Source of the DNA: JADFRG01 sp964590515
GTDB taxonomy: Bacteria > Chloroflexota > Anaerolineae > Anaerolineales > E44-bin32
Reading direction: 5' to 3'
NCBI GenBank assembly: GCA_964590515.1
Contig: CAZPZD010000033.1
Location: 1 to 28,493 of the forward strand
DNA: 28,493 bases
In this document: positions 15,247 to 23,379 of the stretch, piece by piece
Position numbering within the stretch: the stretch's first letter is position 1
Layout of the letters: every line of letters begins with the position of its first letter
Notes under the pieces: generated by a model
Told to the model about the DNA's origin: nothing
The model's input: only the letters and a program-made list of their open reading frames with translations
Database searches by the model: none
Program-made: the position numbers and the translations under genes

Positions 15247-17491
15247 CCCTTCGGGCCTGCCGTTCGAAGACAAGGTGCGGGCAGCGGTCGATACCACTGT
15301 GCCGCGCGACGAGTTCGTGCAGGATCTGTGGACCCGCATCGCGCGCGCCGCGCCGGCATCTCGCGCCTCTCAGACGAGCGGCGCGCGCGGGATGCACTTT
15401 CGGCCCGCTTGGATCGGGGTGAGCGTTGTTCTCGCCGCGCTCGTCATCGCAACGGTTATCATCGGGCCAATGCGCGTCTACGCGGCCGTCCGCCAACTAC
15501 TCGGCTACATCCCGGGCGTCGGCATCGTCGACCAATCCGCGCCCATCCGCGTCCTGGCCGAGGCTGTCAGCCAGACGCGGGAGGGCATCACCATCACCGT
15601 GACCAGCGCCACGCTCACCTCCGATAGGACGCACGTCGAGTACCGCATCTTCGGCGTGCCGCGCTCGGCTTACCCGGATCGCGAAGATATCAGCGGCTGC
15701 TTCCAGCCCGAGTACCTGCTCCTGCCGGATGGGACGAAGCTCGAACGCATGCAGGACTATCCGCCCGTCCCGGCGGACGTGCCGCACGCGCTGCTCATGA
15801 TCCCATGCATCGGCGAGACGCTGCCCGGCACCGTCCCCGAGAATTGGGCGCTGCCGCTGCGCTTCGTCCCGGCGCCGGCGGATATGACCGTGATGCCGGT
15901 CGTCGAGCTCTCGCCCTCGCCGGAGGTGACCGCAGAGATGCCCACGACACCCGGCGCATCGCTTGCCTCGCCCGTCACCTTCGACCAAGTCATCGAGACG
16001 GCCGAAGGATATATCCTGCTCGGCCGGCTGATGCCGCAGGTAGCACCAGGCGAGTGGGCGGCGGTGACCGGCATGCCGCAGATGCGCGATGCATCCGGCG
16101 CGAAGGTCGCCTACACCTTGCCAAGCGACATCCAGCCACCGGAGGTGAACGACGGCACGGGCGGATATGGCTTCGTGTTCCAGTTCAAGGCTCCCGGGCT
16201 CGCATACCCGCTCAGCCTCTCCTTCCCAGGCGTGGTCATCGGCCCGGCCGACCCCGCGGCGCGCGCCCAAATCGAGTTCGACGCCGGCGCGGACCCACAG
16301 CCCGGCCAGGAATGGACGCTCAATCAGAACTTCGAGCTGGTGGGGCACACGCTCACGCTAGTCTCGATCTCCACTGATGCGCGCAACGGTTACGCCTTCA
16401 AGATCGAGTCCGGCCCGGAGGTGTACTCGGTGAGCGTCGATATCAAGGGCTACACGGCCGCGGGAGGCGGTGGCGGAGGCGAAAGCGGCGTGACCGGCGG
16501 CACGTTCTACACCAGCCTGGACTATGCCGAGATGCCGACCGGCAAGCTCACGGTCAACGTGTCGAACATGGCCCTCGTGGAAGACCGCGTCACCTGGGAG
16601 GGCGAGTGGTCGCCATCCGCGCCCAGGACGGATTTGGCGGATGTCACGCCACAGCCGGGCCTATGCCTGACCGCGGACGACATCGCGGGCCTGCCGCTCG
16701 CGCCGGCCGATCTCGTGGGGCGTGCGCTGGTCTATGAGCCGCTCGCGGGGGGCGACTCGTGGGGCATGGTGCTGTACGACCTGGCCGCGGGCGCACGGCG
16801 CGTGCTTGTGGCGGACGGCGTGCGCGGCGCGCTCTCGCCCGATGGAACGCAGATGGCCTACCCTGCGCAGGATGGAATCCGAATCATCGATATCGACACA
16901 GCCGCGGAGAAAGTCATCCAGCTAGCCGGCGCAGGGTACGACTTGCACTGGTCCCCAGACGGAATGGAGATAGCGTTTATCGGCTCGAGCGCGGAGGGGG
17001 TGTATATCGTTCGGAGCGACGGCAGCGGCGTGCGGCGTGTTTCGGATGCGAGCTATGCCTCAGTCATTGGCTTCTCGCCGGATGGTGCGCGGCTCTACCT
17101 AGCGGTGATGTTCACCGGCGGCAGCGCGTGGATGGTGCGCGTGGTAGATGTTGCGAGCGGTGCGGCGCAGGATCTGGTGACGATTGAGAACGGGTCGCGC
17201 AAGACGCTCGCGGCGGCGCTCGCACCGGATGAGGAGTGGATTGCGTATCGCGGACGCGACAACAGCAGCCTGTTCGTGATGCACACGGATGGCAGCGCGG
17301 TGCACTTAGTGATGGAACAGCCGGCGCTGGCGATCAGCGGCGTGCGGTGGACGGCCTCCGGCTGGCTTGGCGTGAGCCTGATGAATACGGAGGACGTGCA
17401 GCGCACGCTGGTGATTGTGAAGCCGGAGAGCTGTCAGGCGCTGCGGCTGCCGATGGGGCAGGGCGAGCTGGAGGGGTTGTGGATTCCGTGA
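15239..17491 (+). CDS. Membrane-anchored anti-sigma-like protein (DUF4179-like) with C-terminal TolB/WD40-type propeller
   Basis: A 750-residue protein. Residues 1-55 are cytoplasmic and rich in charge, the likely sigma-binding end. A single membrane helix spans about 57-77 (WIGVSVVLAALVIATVIIG). The extracytoplasmic part begins with a region resembling the DUF4179 sensor domain (GIVDQSAPIRVLAEAV, then GITITVTSATL). It continues through a long beta-rich stretch with a glycine run near 412 and ends, from about 500, in PD40/TolB-like repeats (GALSPDGTQMAYP, LHWSPDGMEIAFIG, IGFSPDGARLYLA). The 8-base overlap with the ECF sigma gene supports regulation of that sigma factor. Anti-sigma function is inferred from context; the fused propeller suggests ligand or cell-wall sensing. 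Confidence 0.8.
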   Translation: MANPSGLPFEDKVRAAVDTTVPRDEFVQDLWTRIARAAPASRASQTSGARGMHFRPAWIGVSVVLAALVIATVIIGPMRVYAAVRQLLGYIPGVGIVDQSAPIRVLAEAVSQTREGITITVTSATLTSDRTHVEYRIFGVPRSAYPDREDISGCFQPEYLLLPDGTKLERMQDYPPVPADVPHALLMIPCIGETLPGTVPENWALPLRFVPAPADMTVMPVVELSPSPEVTAEMPTTPGASLASPVTFDQVIETAEGYILLGRLMPQVAPGEWAAVTGMPQMRDASGAKVAYTLPSDIQPPEVNDGTGGYGFVFQFKAPGLAYPLSLSFPGVVIGPADPAARAQIEFDAGADPQPGQEWTLNQNFELVGHTLTLVSISTDARNGYAFKIESGPEVYSVSVDIKGYTAAGGGGGGESGVTGGTFYTSLDYAEMPTGKLTVNVSNMALVEDRVTWEGEWSPSAPRTDLADVTPQPGLCLTADDIAGLPLAPADLVGRALVYEPLAGGDSWGMVLYDLAAGARRVLVADGVRGALSPDGTQMAYPAQDGIRIIDIDTAAEKVIQLAGAGYDLHWSPDGMEIAFIGSSAEGVYIVRSDGSGVRRVSDASYASVIGFSPDGARLYLAVMFTGGSAWMVRVVDVASGAAQDLVTIENGSRKTLAAALAPDEEWIAYRGRDNSSLFVMHTDGSAVHLVMEQPALAISGVRWTASGWLGVSLMNTEDVQRTLVIVKPESCQALRLPMGQGELEGLWIP

Positions 17492-17839
17492 GGTGGATGC
17501 TCTGAGGAATGCTCGGCCACGGGAACCGAGCCGTTGTCTGGGGCACGCCATGGCGTACCCCAGACTATTCCGAATGGTCGCTGTGCGCGGGTAGCGAAAG
17601 CGTGCCAGCCTACTGGCTGCCCAAACGGCGGGCCAAACCTCCTCTTCGTCCGAGGTCAAGGTTCTCGCAGCAGCGCGAGAGCAATTCGATTCTTACCCAG
17701 CTAAGCAGATTGGCGACCTATCACACAAAGAGACAGCATACCTGCAGACTGCTGACGGAGACATCATCTCCTACATGTTCGCTGACAGTACCTCCCCCAA
17801 TAGAGTGGACCCCATCCCATAGCGATACGGAGGTGTCCG
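17492..17839. other. Gene-free spacer with one strong hairpin
   Basis: No convincing coding frame spans these 348 bases. A frame open from 17509 to 18036 has no codon-usage or domain support and overlaps better-supported starts. The only structured element is the hairpin at 17536-17565, 45 bases after the anti-sigma stop. Confidence 0.5.
17536..17565. terminator. Long near-perfect hairpin
   Basis: Arms 17536-17549 and 17552-17565 pair at 13 of 14 positions around a two-base AT centre. It is placed where a terminator for the sigma/anti-sigma operon would be, but lacks a T-run. It may be a Rho-independent-like structure, an mRNA end protector, or a palindromic repeat unit. Confidence 0.5.
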
Positions 17840-17995
17840 ATGCGAGGAGTCAAGCAGTGCGAGGAGCCTACAGGCCGGATGATGTGGCAGCGGGAGGACC
17901 TCAAGCGCCTGGCCTGGTTCAGCACCGAGTTCGGCCTCATCCGAGAGAACGGAGACTTGAAAACCGAACTCGCCTCGTACTTCGACACGTTTTGA
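17840..17995 (+). CDS. Small hypothetical protein (51 residues)
   Basis: An ATG at 17840 opens a 51-codon frame ending in TGA at 17993-17995. The ribosome binding site is excellent: GGAGG at 17829-17833, six bases upstream. The protein is hydrophilic, with LAWFSTEFGLIRENGDLKTE in the second half and a C-terminal YFDTF. That helical segment looks faintly like a SAP/HeH-type helix-extended-loop-helix (L..F..E.GL....LK.EL), and also faintly like a short stretch of aromatic amino acid hydroxylases; neither is reliable. It ends 24 bases before the kinase start and may be translated from the same mRNA. It could be a leader peptide, a small regulatory protein or a gene remnant. Confidence 0.4.
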   Translation: MRGVKQCEEPTGRMMWQREDLKRLAWFSTEFGLIRENGDLKTELASYFDTF

Positions 17996-18019
17996 GCCTC
18001 GCTTCGATCGGAGTATGCT

Positions 18020-18928
18020 TTGGACGTGTCGATTGAGCACGTCATCCAGAGCATTCCCGAGTGGCGCGGCCGAACGACGCACGTCCAGACTCTGAGCGGC
18101 GGACTGACCAACACCAACTACCGGGTAGAGGTCGACGGTAAGCCGTATTTCGTCCGGGTTCCCGGTGCCAGCACCGAGCTGCTGGCGATTGACCGGGAAA
18201 ACGAGGCCCACAATTCGATGGCCGCGGCGGAAGCCGGGGTCGCCCCGCGGGTCATCCACCACCTTCCGAAACAGCACGTCATGGTCTTGGAGTTCATCAA
18301 TGGCACGACGAAGTCCATCGCCTCCATGCAGTCCCGGGGGGTCCCGGCTCAGGTCGCGGCCTCCATCCAGCGCCTGCATGCCGGCCGGCGCTTCCTACGC
18401 GATTTCGACATGTTCCGGCTGGTCGAGTTCTACTTGCAGATCGCCGACCGGCAGGCTGTGCGGATTCCGCCGGGTTACCGCGACCGGCTGCCGGTTGTAG
18501 CGGAGATCGAGGCAGCCATCCGCAGCCACCCATTGCCTTCAGTGCCCTGCAACAACGATTTGCTCCCGGAGAATTTCATCGACGATGGGCAACGGCTGGT
18601 TCTGGTGGACTTCGAGTACAGCGGGAACAACGACCCGTGCTTCGAGCTCGGCAACACCTGCCAGGAGGCCCGCTACGACGAGACCCGTTACGTCGAGTTG
18701 TGCGCCGCCTACTTTGGCGAGGCGCGCCCCTCCATGCTTGGGCGGATGCACCTGCATGCGATCATGTCGGACGTGGGCTGGACTCTGTGGGGCGCGATCC
18801 AGAACAAGATCTCCAAACTCGATTTCGACTTCTGGGCCTACGCCCTCGCCCGCTGGGAGCGAGCCCAGGCGATGCTGGACTCGGCCGAGTTCCCCGGGTG
18901 GCTGCGGTCGGCCGAACGGGGCGATTGA
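18020..18928 (+). CDS. Choline/ethanolamine kinase-like phosphotransferase (APH fold), copy B
   Basis: A 302-residue paralogue of the kinase at 1869-2780. The N lobe has GGLTNTNYRV and the catalytic loop reads NNDLLPEN: catalytic D180 and N185 are present, but the usual first His is Asn178. The metal-binding Asp is D197 in LVDFEYSG. Shared features with copy A include the AYFGEA segment, ISKLDFDFWAYA and a Trp-rich C-terminus. The start is TTG at 18020 with GGAG six bases upstream; GTG at 18026 is an alternative. It is the only plus-strand gene of the right block and ends one base before the converging YitT gene. A phosphorylated amino alcohol product is expected by family, but the substrate is unknown. 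Confidence 0.86.
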   Translation: MDVSIEHVIQSIPEWRGRTTHVQTLSGGLTNTNYRVEVDGKPYFVRVPGASTELLAIDRENEAHNSMAAAEAGVAPRVIHHLPKQHVMVLEFINGTTKSIASMQSRGVPAQVAASIQRLHAGRRFLRDFDMFRLVEFYLQIADRQAVRIPPGYRDRLPVVAEIEAAIRSHPLPSVPCNNDLLPENFIDDGQRLVLVDFEYSGNNDPCFELGNTCQEARYDETRYVELCAAYFGEARPSMLGRMHLHAIMSDVGWTLWGAIQNKISKLDFDFWAYALARWERAQAMLDSAEFPGWLRSAERGD

Positions 18929-18929
18929 T

Positions 18930-19805
18930 CTATAAGCCCTGCCCCACCATCCCACCCGAGGCTTGATGGCCGTGGCCGATGACGACGAAGGAGTCCGGGT
19001 CGATCTCGGCCACCAATGACCGCAACGCGTCGACCTCAGGCCGGCTGACGGTGCAGAACAACACGGTGTGGGTAGCCTCACTGAATTTGCCTCGCGCCGC
19101 CCAGGCTGTCACGCCCAGGCCAAGCTGGGTGAGCAGAGCCTGGGCCACCGGATCCGGCTTGTCGGTCACTATGAAGGCCATCCGTACCACGCTGGGACCC
19201 TCTAAGATGAAGTCGGCCGCCACCCCCCATACAAACAGGGTAATCAAGGCGTAGAGCGCCCTCTCCCATCCGAAGGTCAAACCGGCGAGCAGGATGATCC
19301 CGCCATCGACCAGCAGATACACCTGGCTGATTGGGATCCCGGTGCGCTTCTGGACGATCCGGCTGAGGATGCCGGTCCCACCGATCGTGCCGCTCGCTCG
19401 ATAGACCAACCCGGTCGCCGCGCCGCCCAGCAGGCCGCCGTAGAGCGAATTCAGCAGCAAGTCCTCGGTGATGCCGCCGGTGGGAAGCCAGCCCGCCAGC
19501 AGATCCACCCCCAGGTTGTAGATCAGCACTACGACCACGGTGCGAGTCAAGAAGCGGAATCGGCCCAGATAGCGAAATCCAATCGCCAGCAAGGGCAGGT
19601 TCATCACCAACATGCTGATCCCGATCGGCCAGCCGGTGTAATGGTTGAGGATGATTGCCGCGCCGGATACTCCGCCCGGGGCGATGTTCTGGGGAACCAA
19701 AAAGAGGTTGACATTGACCGCCAGGATTAGCGCCCCAACCACGAGCAGGGGTGTATCCCGGAGGATCGTGCGCAGGCGAGCCGCGTTCACTGGTGACTTG
19801 CTCAT
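18930..19805 (-). CDS. YitT-family membrane protein with DUF2179 domain
   Basis: A 291-residue protein. The first two thirds contain 5-6 hydrophobic helices with the YitT hallmarks: NLFLVPQNIAPGGVSGAA near the first helix, NLPLLAIG, and the GLVYRASGTIGGTGIL loop. The C-terminal 80 residues (VRMAFIVTDKPDPVAQAL, then FCTVSRPEVDALRSLVAEID) are the cytoplasmic DUF2179 domain. Members are inner-membrane proteins of uncertain transport function. ATG at 19805 is chosen because homology begins there; an upstream start at 19880 would run into the nucleotidyltransferase gene. It follows that gene by 38 bases and is probably the distal gene of the series. A role in amine metabolism is not evident. Confidence 0.88.
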   Translation of the reverse strand: MSKSPVNAARLRTILRDTPLLVVGALILAVNVNLFLVPQNIAPGGVSGAAIILNHYTGWPIGISMLVMNLPLLAIGFRYLGRFRFLTRTVVVVLIYNLGVDLLAGWLPTGGITEDLLLNSLYGGLLGGAATGLVYRASGTIGGTGILSRIVQKRTGIPISQVYLLVDGGIILLAGLTFGWERALYALITLFVWGVAADFILEGPSVVRMAFIVTDKPDPVAQALLTQLGLGVTAWAARGKFSEATHTVLFCTVSRPEVDALRSLVAEIDPDSFVVIGHGHQASGGMVGQGL

Positions 19806-19843
19806 TTCGCGATCGGGGAGCCACTGGCGCCGGGCGCCAAGAC

Positions 19844-20596
19844 CTAGGCCCTGCGGACCTCCTCCGGAAGTTCGTACCACGGGACCCGGTCGCCTACCCG
19901 AGCGCGCATCTTCCAGCGGGTTGACTTGGGAGCCGCCTCGAGCGCTTGCCGAAGCGAGGCCACTTGCCGGCCGAGCGTCAGGTGCAATTCTTCACCCAAG
20001 CCGAAACCTTGGCTGACCTCCAACACCTTCTCGAGGCTCAACCCAACAGTTCTCCATAGCCCCCAATCGTCAGCACACAGCGAGGCGATCCGCGGCTGGT
20101 TGAGCATCTCCGCGTCCCGATCGCCGAGCGGATGATCCAGCACCAGAGCACAGATGTCGCGTACGTCCTTGTCGTTCATTTGGACGATCTGGAGCTTGGT
20201 GAGCAGCAGCTCGGCCAGCGGTACGGTGATCGGCTCGAGCTCAAGCCGGTCGCCCAGCGGGATCGTGTGACACATGTGGAACTCGCCGACGAAGACATCC
20301 ACTTGCCGGTTGAGCTGGGCATCGTGAAACAGCAGTCGCCGCTGACCGTTGTACAGGTTAAACGGTTTGTCGGGCGAGTAGCCAAGCTCTGCCAAGAGCG
20401 CTTCAGCGCGGTCGCCCCGTTTCTCGCGCAGCACGAAATCGAGATCGGGGTAGCTGCGGGCCAAGGCCCGATGGCTGGCGCTGGGCGAGTGCAAACTGAT
20501 CGCCGCGCCGCCGAGCAGCCGAACGGTGAGGTTATGCTGCGCCGCTTCGCGAACAATACGGTGGGCTTCCCCCTGTGGATCAGGGAGGGTATTCAT
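19844..20596 (-). CDS. Nucleotidyltransferase-fold protein, copy B
   Basis: A 250-residue paralogue of 6119-6910. The NTase motif is intact and more canonical: RLLGGAAI (26-33), D51 and D53 in PDLDF, and D100 in QVDVFV. The family-specific C-terminal region follows (DDWGLWRTVG near 180, RARVGDRVPWY near 230). A PLAELLLTKLQIVQMNDKD helix matches PLAELLLEKMQIVEINEKD in copy A, showing a common ancestor. Predicted activity is nucleotide transfer from an NTP to an unknown acceptor. It begins 98 bases after the permease stop with a weak ribosome binding site. In both blocks this gene accompanies kinase, phosphoesterase and permease paralogues, which argues for a metabolic rather than a toxin role. 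Confidence 0.82.
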   Translation of the reverse strand: MNTLPDPQGEAHRIVREAAQHNLTVRLLGGAAISLHSPSASHRALARSYPDLDFVLREKRGDRAEALLAELGYSPDKPFNLYNGQRRLLFHDAQLNRQVDVFVGEFHMCHTIPLGDRLELEPITVPLAELLLTKLQIVQMNDKDVRDICALVLDHPLGDRDAEMLNQPRIASLCADDWGLWRTVGLSLEKVLEVSQGFGLGEELHLTLGRQVASLRQALEAAPKSTRWKMRARVGDRVPWYELPEEVRRA

Positions 20597-20694
20597 TGGA
20601 AGGAGCGCCTAAGTTTACTCTGCCCGGACCCCGCCTCCCCGGCGTTGAGGACCAGGGAGGGCGGGGAAACCGGCAGGGGTTTCGCGTTTCGAGG

Positions 20695-22338
20695 TTATTC
20701 GGCGGGGATCTCCTTGTAGACCATACCCAGGTCGATCCCCTGGCGGCGGCGCACAACTGTAGCGACCACATAGATGACGACAGCCAGCCCGTACATCACT
20801 CCCATGAACGTGACGGAGGCCTTGTTCTTGAGCCCGATCCCATACAAGGCGTTCGGATCCAGGAACCACTGGTACAGCAGGAATACCAGGAAAGCCCCGA
20901 AGATTACCCCAGCCACCGAGATCAGCGGCAGGCCTGCCACCTTGTACTTCGCGATGGGAGAGGCATTGTACAGGTCCTTCTTCACGAAGGGCAGCAGGAT
21001 GGCGGCGATGGTCGAACCCAGGTAGGTAATCGCGATCACCAGAGTGGAGGCCAGCGTGATGGACTGGAACCCACTCCCAAAAACCTGCTTGTTGTAGATG
21101 TACAGATAGGAGACGATCAGCCCCGGGACCACCATCAACACCATGGCCCAGATCGGCGCCCGGCTGCGGGGTTCGATCGAGGCGACCCGCTCGGGCAGCA
21201 CCCGGTCGAAGGCCGCGGCGAAGATCACCCGGGTCGAAGACAGAAATACTGTTCCCGCCCAGCCGAAGAACCAGAAGCTCATCGCCAACAGCACGACGAA
21301 CTGCAGGATCGGGCTGGAGGTCAAGAACATGGCCAGCATCGCCGGGTAGGGCCAGGCCGCCAGCGGCGGAGCCTCGGTGACGTATCCCCAGCGGGAGTTC
21401 CAGTAGGCGGCGTTGGCGTTGTTCATGAAGTCCCAGGTGATCGTCTTGTTCACCAGCAGGAAGAACACCACGGCCAGCCCGGTGGTCAGCAGCAGCGCGT
21501 AGGCCATGCCTTTGAGATTCTTCCGGAAGTCATCGGCCCCCTTAACCTCGCCATAGAGGGTAGCGCCCCAGTTCGGCCACAGATTGAAGAACACAATGTA
21601 GGGCATGGCGAGGAAGATGACGGCCAACGATCCGCCAAAGAGCGGCGTGATGGCTCCTGCCGCCTGGCCAGCCGCGATTGTGGCGTCGTACACCCCCGGT
21701 GCCGCGCCGAACAGCTTGGTAGCGTTGGCCTCCAGTCCAGTCCGGAACGAGGCATTGTTCCCTAACAGCAGAAACAAACACACCACCGCTAGCCCGGCGT
21801 TGCCCACCCAGAAGCTGAATTTCTGCACCCGGGCGTAGGCCTTCATCCCGAGGGCGATGACCACCGACACGAAGACCAGCATGAGCACCGTCACCAGCAT
21901 CCAGGATCCGCTGCTCGAGGCGAACCACAGCGCGGCGTCCTTCATCCCCAAGACTGCGGTCAGGGGCACGAAGAAAATGTGCCGGAGCATGTCAGAGTAG
22001 AGCGGGGTCCACAGCCACAGGATGAACCACCAGCCGGTAACTGCCAGCACGAAACCAATGCCACCGCCCAAGATGCGGCTCTGCCAGACGTAGTCGCCCC
22101 CGGCCCGCGGCATCACCGCGATCAGTCCGGCGTAGACCACGCACTCCGACAGAATGATGATCCCGCTGATGATCAGGGTGGGGACCAGGCCGCCCTCGAA
22201 GAAGTACATCTGGCTAATGATGTACAGCCCGAGGGTCACCAAGTTAATGGAGAAGAAGGCATAGACGAAAGCGTCGAACACCGACCAGGAGCGCACCAGT
22301 CCGGTCGCCTTCCGCAAAAACAGATTAGTCGCGGTCAT
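20695..22338 (-). CDS. APC-superfamily amino acid/amine permease, copy B
   Basis: A 547-residue inner-membrane protein with about 12 hydrophobic helices. LRKATGLVRSWS leads into helix 1, and VMPRAGGDYVWQSRILGGG is the conserved cytoplasmic loop after helix 2. The tail YKEIPAE matches the FKEIPPE of copy A. The ATG has a strong Shine-Dalgarno (GAGGAG about 8 bases upstream). It lies 81 bases after the metallophosphoesterase gene; in the left block the same two families are also adjacent. It is likely an importer of an amino acid or methylated amine for the nearby corrinoid methyltransferase genes; specificity is not readable. Confidence 0.92.
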   Translation of the reverse strand: MTATNLFLRKATGLVRSWSVFDAFVYAFFSINLVTLGLYIISQMYFFEGGLVPTLIISGIIILSECVVYAGLIAVMPRAGGDYVWQSRILGGGIGFVLAVTGWWFILWLWTPLYSDMLRHIFFVPLTAVLGMKDAALWFASSSGSWMLVTVLMLVFVSVVIALGMKAYARVQKFSFWVGNAGLAVVCLFLLLGNNASFRTGLEANATKLFGAAPGVYDATIAAGQAAGAITPLFGGSLAVIFLAMPYIVFFNLWPNWGATLYGEVKGADDFRKNLKGMAYALLLTTGLAVVFFLLVNKTITWDFMNNANAAYWNSRWGYVTEAPPLAAWPYPAMLAMFLTSSPILQFVVLLAMSFWFFGWAGTVFLSSTRVIFAAAFDRVLPERVASIEPRSRAPIWAMVLMVVPGLIVSYLYIYNKQVFGSGFQSITLASTLVIAITYLGSTIAAILLPFVKKDLYNASPIAKYKVAGLPLISVAGVIFGAFLVFLLYQWFLDPNALYGIGLKNKASVTFMGVMYGLAVVIYVVATVVRRRQGIDLGMVYKEIPAE

Positions 22339-22419
22339 TAATCTCTCCTCAAGAGAACTCGGATCGGTTTCAGGAAGGGCTGCGATGGGAATTCTTGGCC
22401 GTGCTTCACCTCCTCGTTC

Positions 22420-23379
22420 TCACCCGGTGGTCAGGCTGTAACTCTTGATCCCCTTGCGGACGTTCAATTCAATAATGGCTCCCTGAAGAACGCCCTGCTC
22501 GTAGGCGCTGCCGGCGTTGATGCACAGGGTCTTGCCTAGGCGGGCTACGCCCTTGCCTTCATGGATATGCCCATGCAGGGCGAGCACGGGTTGGTGGCGC
22601 TCGATCGCTTCTCGCACCGCAGTGCTTCCCACCGGGATCAGCGATCGGCCGGCGTCCCGGATATTGAATTCTTCATCCACTTCTGGGGCCTCGTCCAAAC
22701 CGGAGCCGTACGGCGGGCAGTGGAAGTTGAATACGGTCCGGGACATCGTCGCACCGGCAGGAATCATTCTTTCGATCTGGGCGGCCAATTCCGGTTCGGG
22801 CAGCTCCCGGAAGGTGCGCCAGGGCGTCAGGTTGGACCACCCGGTGCTCACCATGGAGAACCCCTCCCCGAGCTCTACGGCGCGGCCTTCGGCCAGTTCG
22901 ACCCGGCTGGAGCGCCGGATCACCTCATCGGTGGCAGGCGAGTCGTCATTCCCCGGGCAGACGTAGCAGCGAATGCCGGTCCCATTCAGCCGTTCGTCCG
23001 CCAGGGCCATCCACTGATCCAACAAGCTCAGAGTCCGGTCGAGGAAGAAGGCATCTACCCTGGCGGGATCCGCCTCCAGTTCCGCCAACTGCTCCGGAGT
23101 GACCCGGAACGGGTAGTAGCCGCGGCTTCCAACCCGCCGCTCCATCTCGCTAACCGCATCCTCGCCGTCTAGGATGAATTCTTGCTGCAGCAGGGTGGCT
23201 TTGTAGGTTCCGTCGGGGAATTGGGTGATCGGAACCAGGGCCTTGCCGGTCATATCGCCGCCAAGGACCAGCACGTCGGCCCGATAGAACTTGGCCGCGT
23301 TCAGGAATTTGCGCCAGCAGACGTCAGAGCCATGGACGTCGGTAGCAAAGAAAAGGCGCGTCAACCGGTCTCCCCACAA
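22420..23379 (-). CDS. Calcineurin-like metallophosphoesterase, copy B
   Basis: A 319-residue paralogue of 7878-8873 with all metal-binding motifs: ATDVHG, GGD, PGNDD, FNFHCPP and GHIHE. The start is TTG at 23379 or TTG at 23364; the second has GGGGAG five bases upstream and would give a protein beginning with LTRLFFATDVHG. The region before it can fold into competing hairpins that would hide that ribosome binding site (23370-23397). It follows the small 'virulence factor' gene by 164 bases, so it may have its own promoter. Phosphate-ester hydrolysis of a small molecule is expected; the linkage with kinase and permease paralogues suggests a phosphorylated amine or a nucleotidyl derivative. 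Confidence 0.9.
   Translation of the reverse strand: MWGDRLTRLFFATDVHGSDVCWRKFLNAAKFYRADVLVLGGDMTGKALVPITQFPDGTYKATLLQQEFILDGEDAVSEMERRVGSRGYYPFRVTPEQLAELEADPARVDAFFLDRTLSLLDQWMALADERLNGTGIRCYVCPGNDDSPATDEVIRRSSRVELAEGRAVELGEGFSMVSTGWSNLTPWRTFRELPEPELAAQIERMIPAGATMSRTVFNFHCPPYGSGLDEAPEVDEEFNIRDAGRSLIPVGSTAVREAIERHQPVLALHGHIHEGKGVARLGKTLCINAGSAYEQGVLQGAIIELNVRKGIKSYSLTTG

Noticed and set aside
17509..18036. A 175-codon plus-strand frame across the spacer and small ORF
   Set aside because: No ribosome binding site or domain, runs through a hairpin, and conflicts with the small ORF that has a strong ribosome binding site.
20575..21765. A 396-codon plus-strand frame opposite the APC permease B
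   Set aside because: The product is Gln/His/Asp/Gly-rich and low in hydrophobic order, typical of the antisense of a membrane protein gene.
22339..22419. Cobalamin riboswitch near the corrinoid genes
   Set aside because: No B12-box-like sequence was recognised here or in the other gaps of the right block; the leader of the corrinoid operon lies outside the window.
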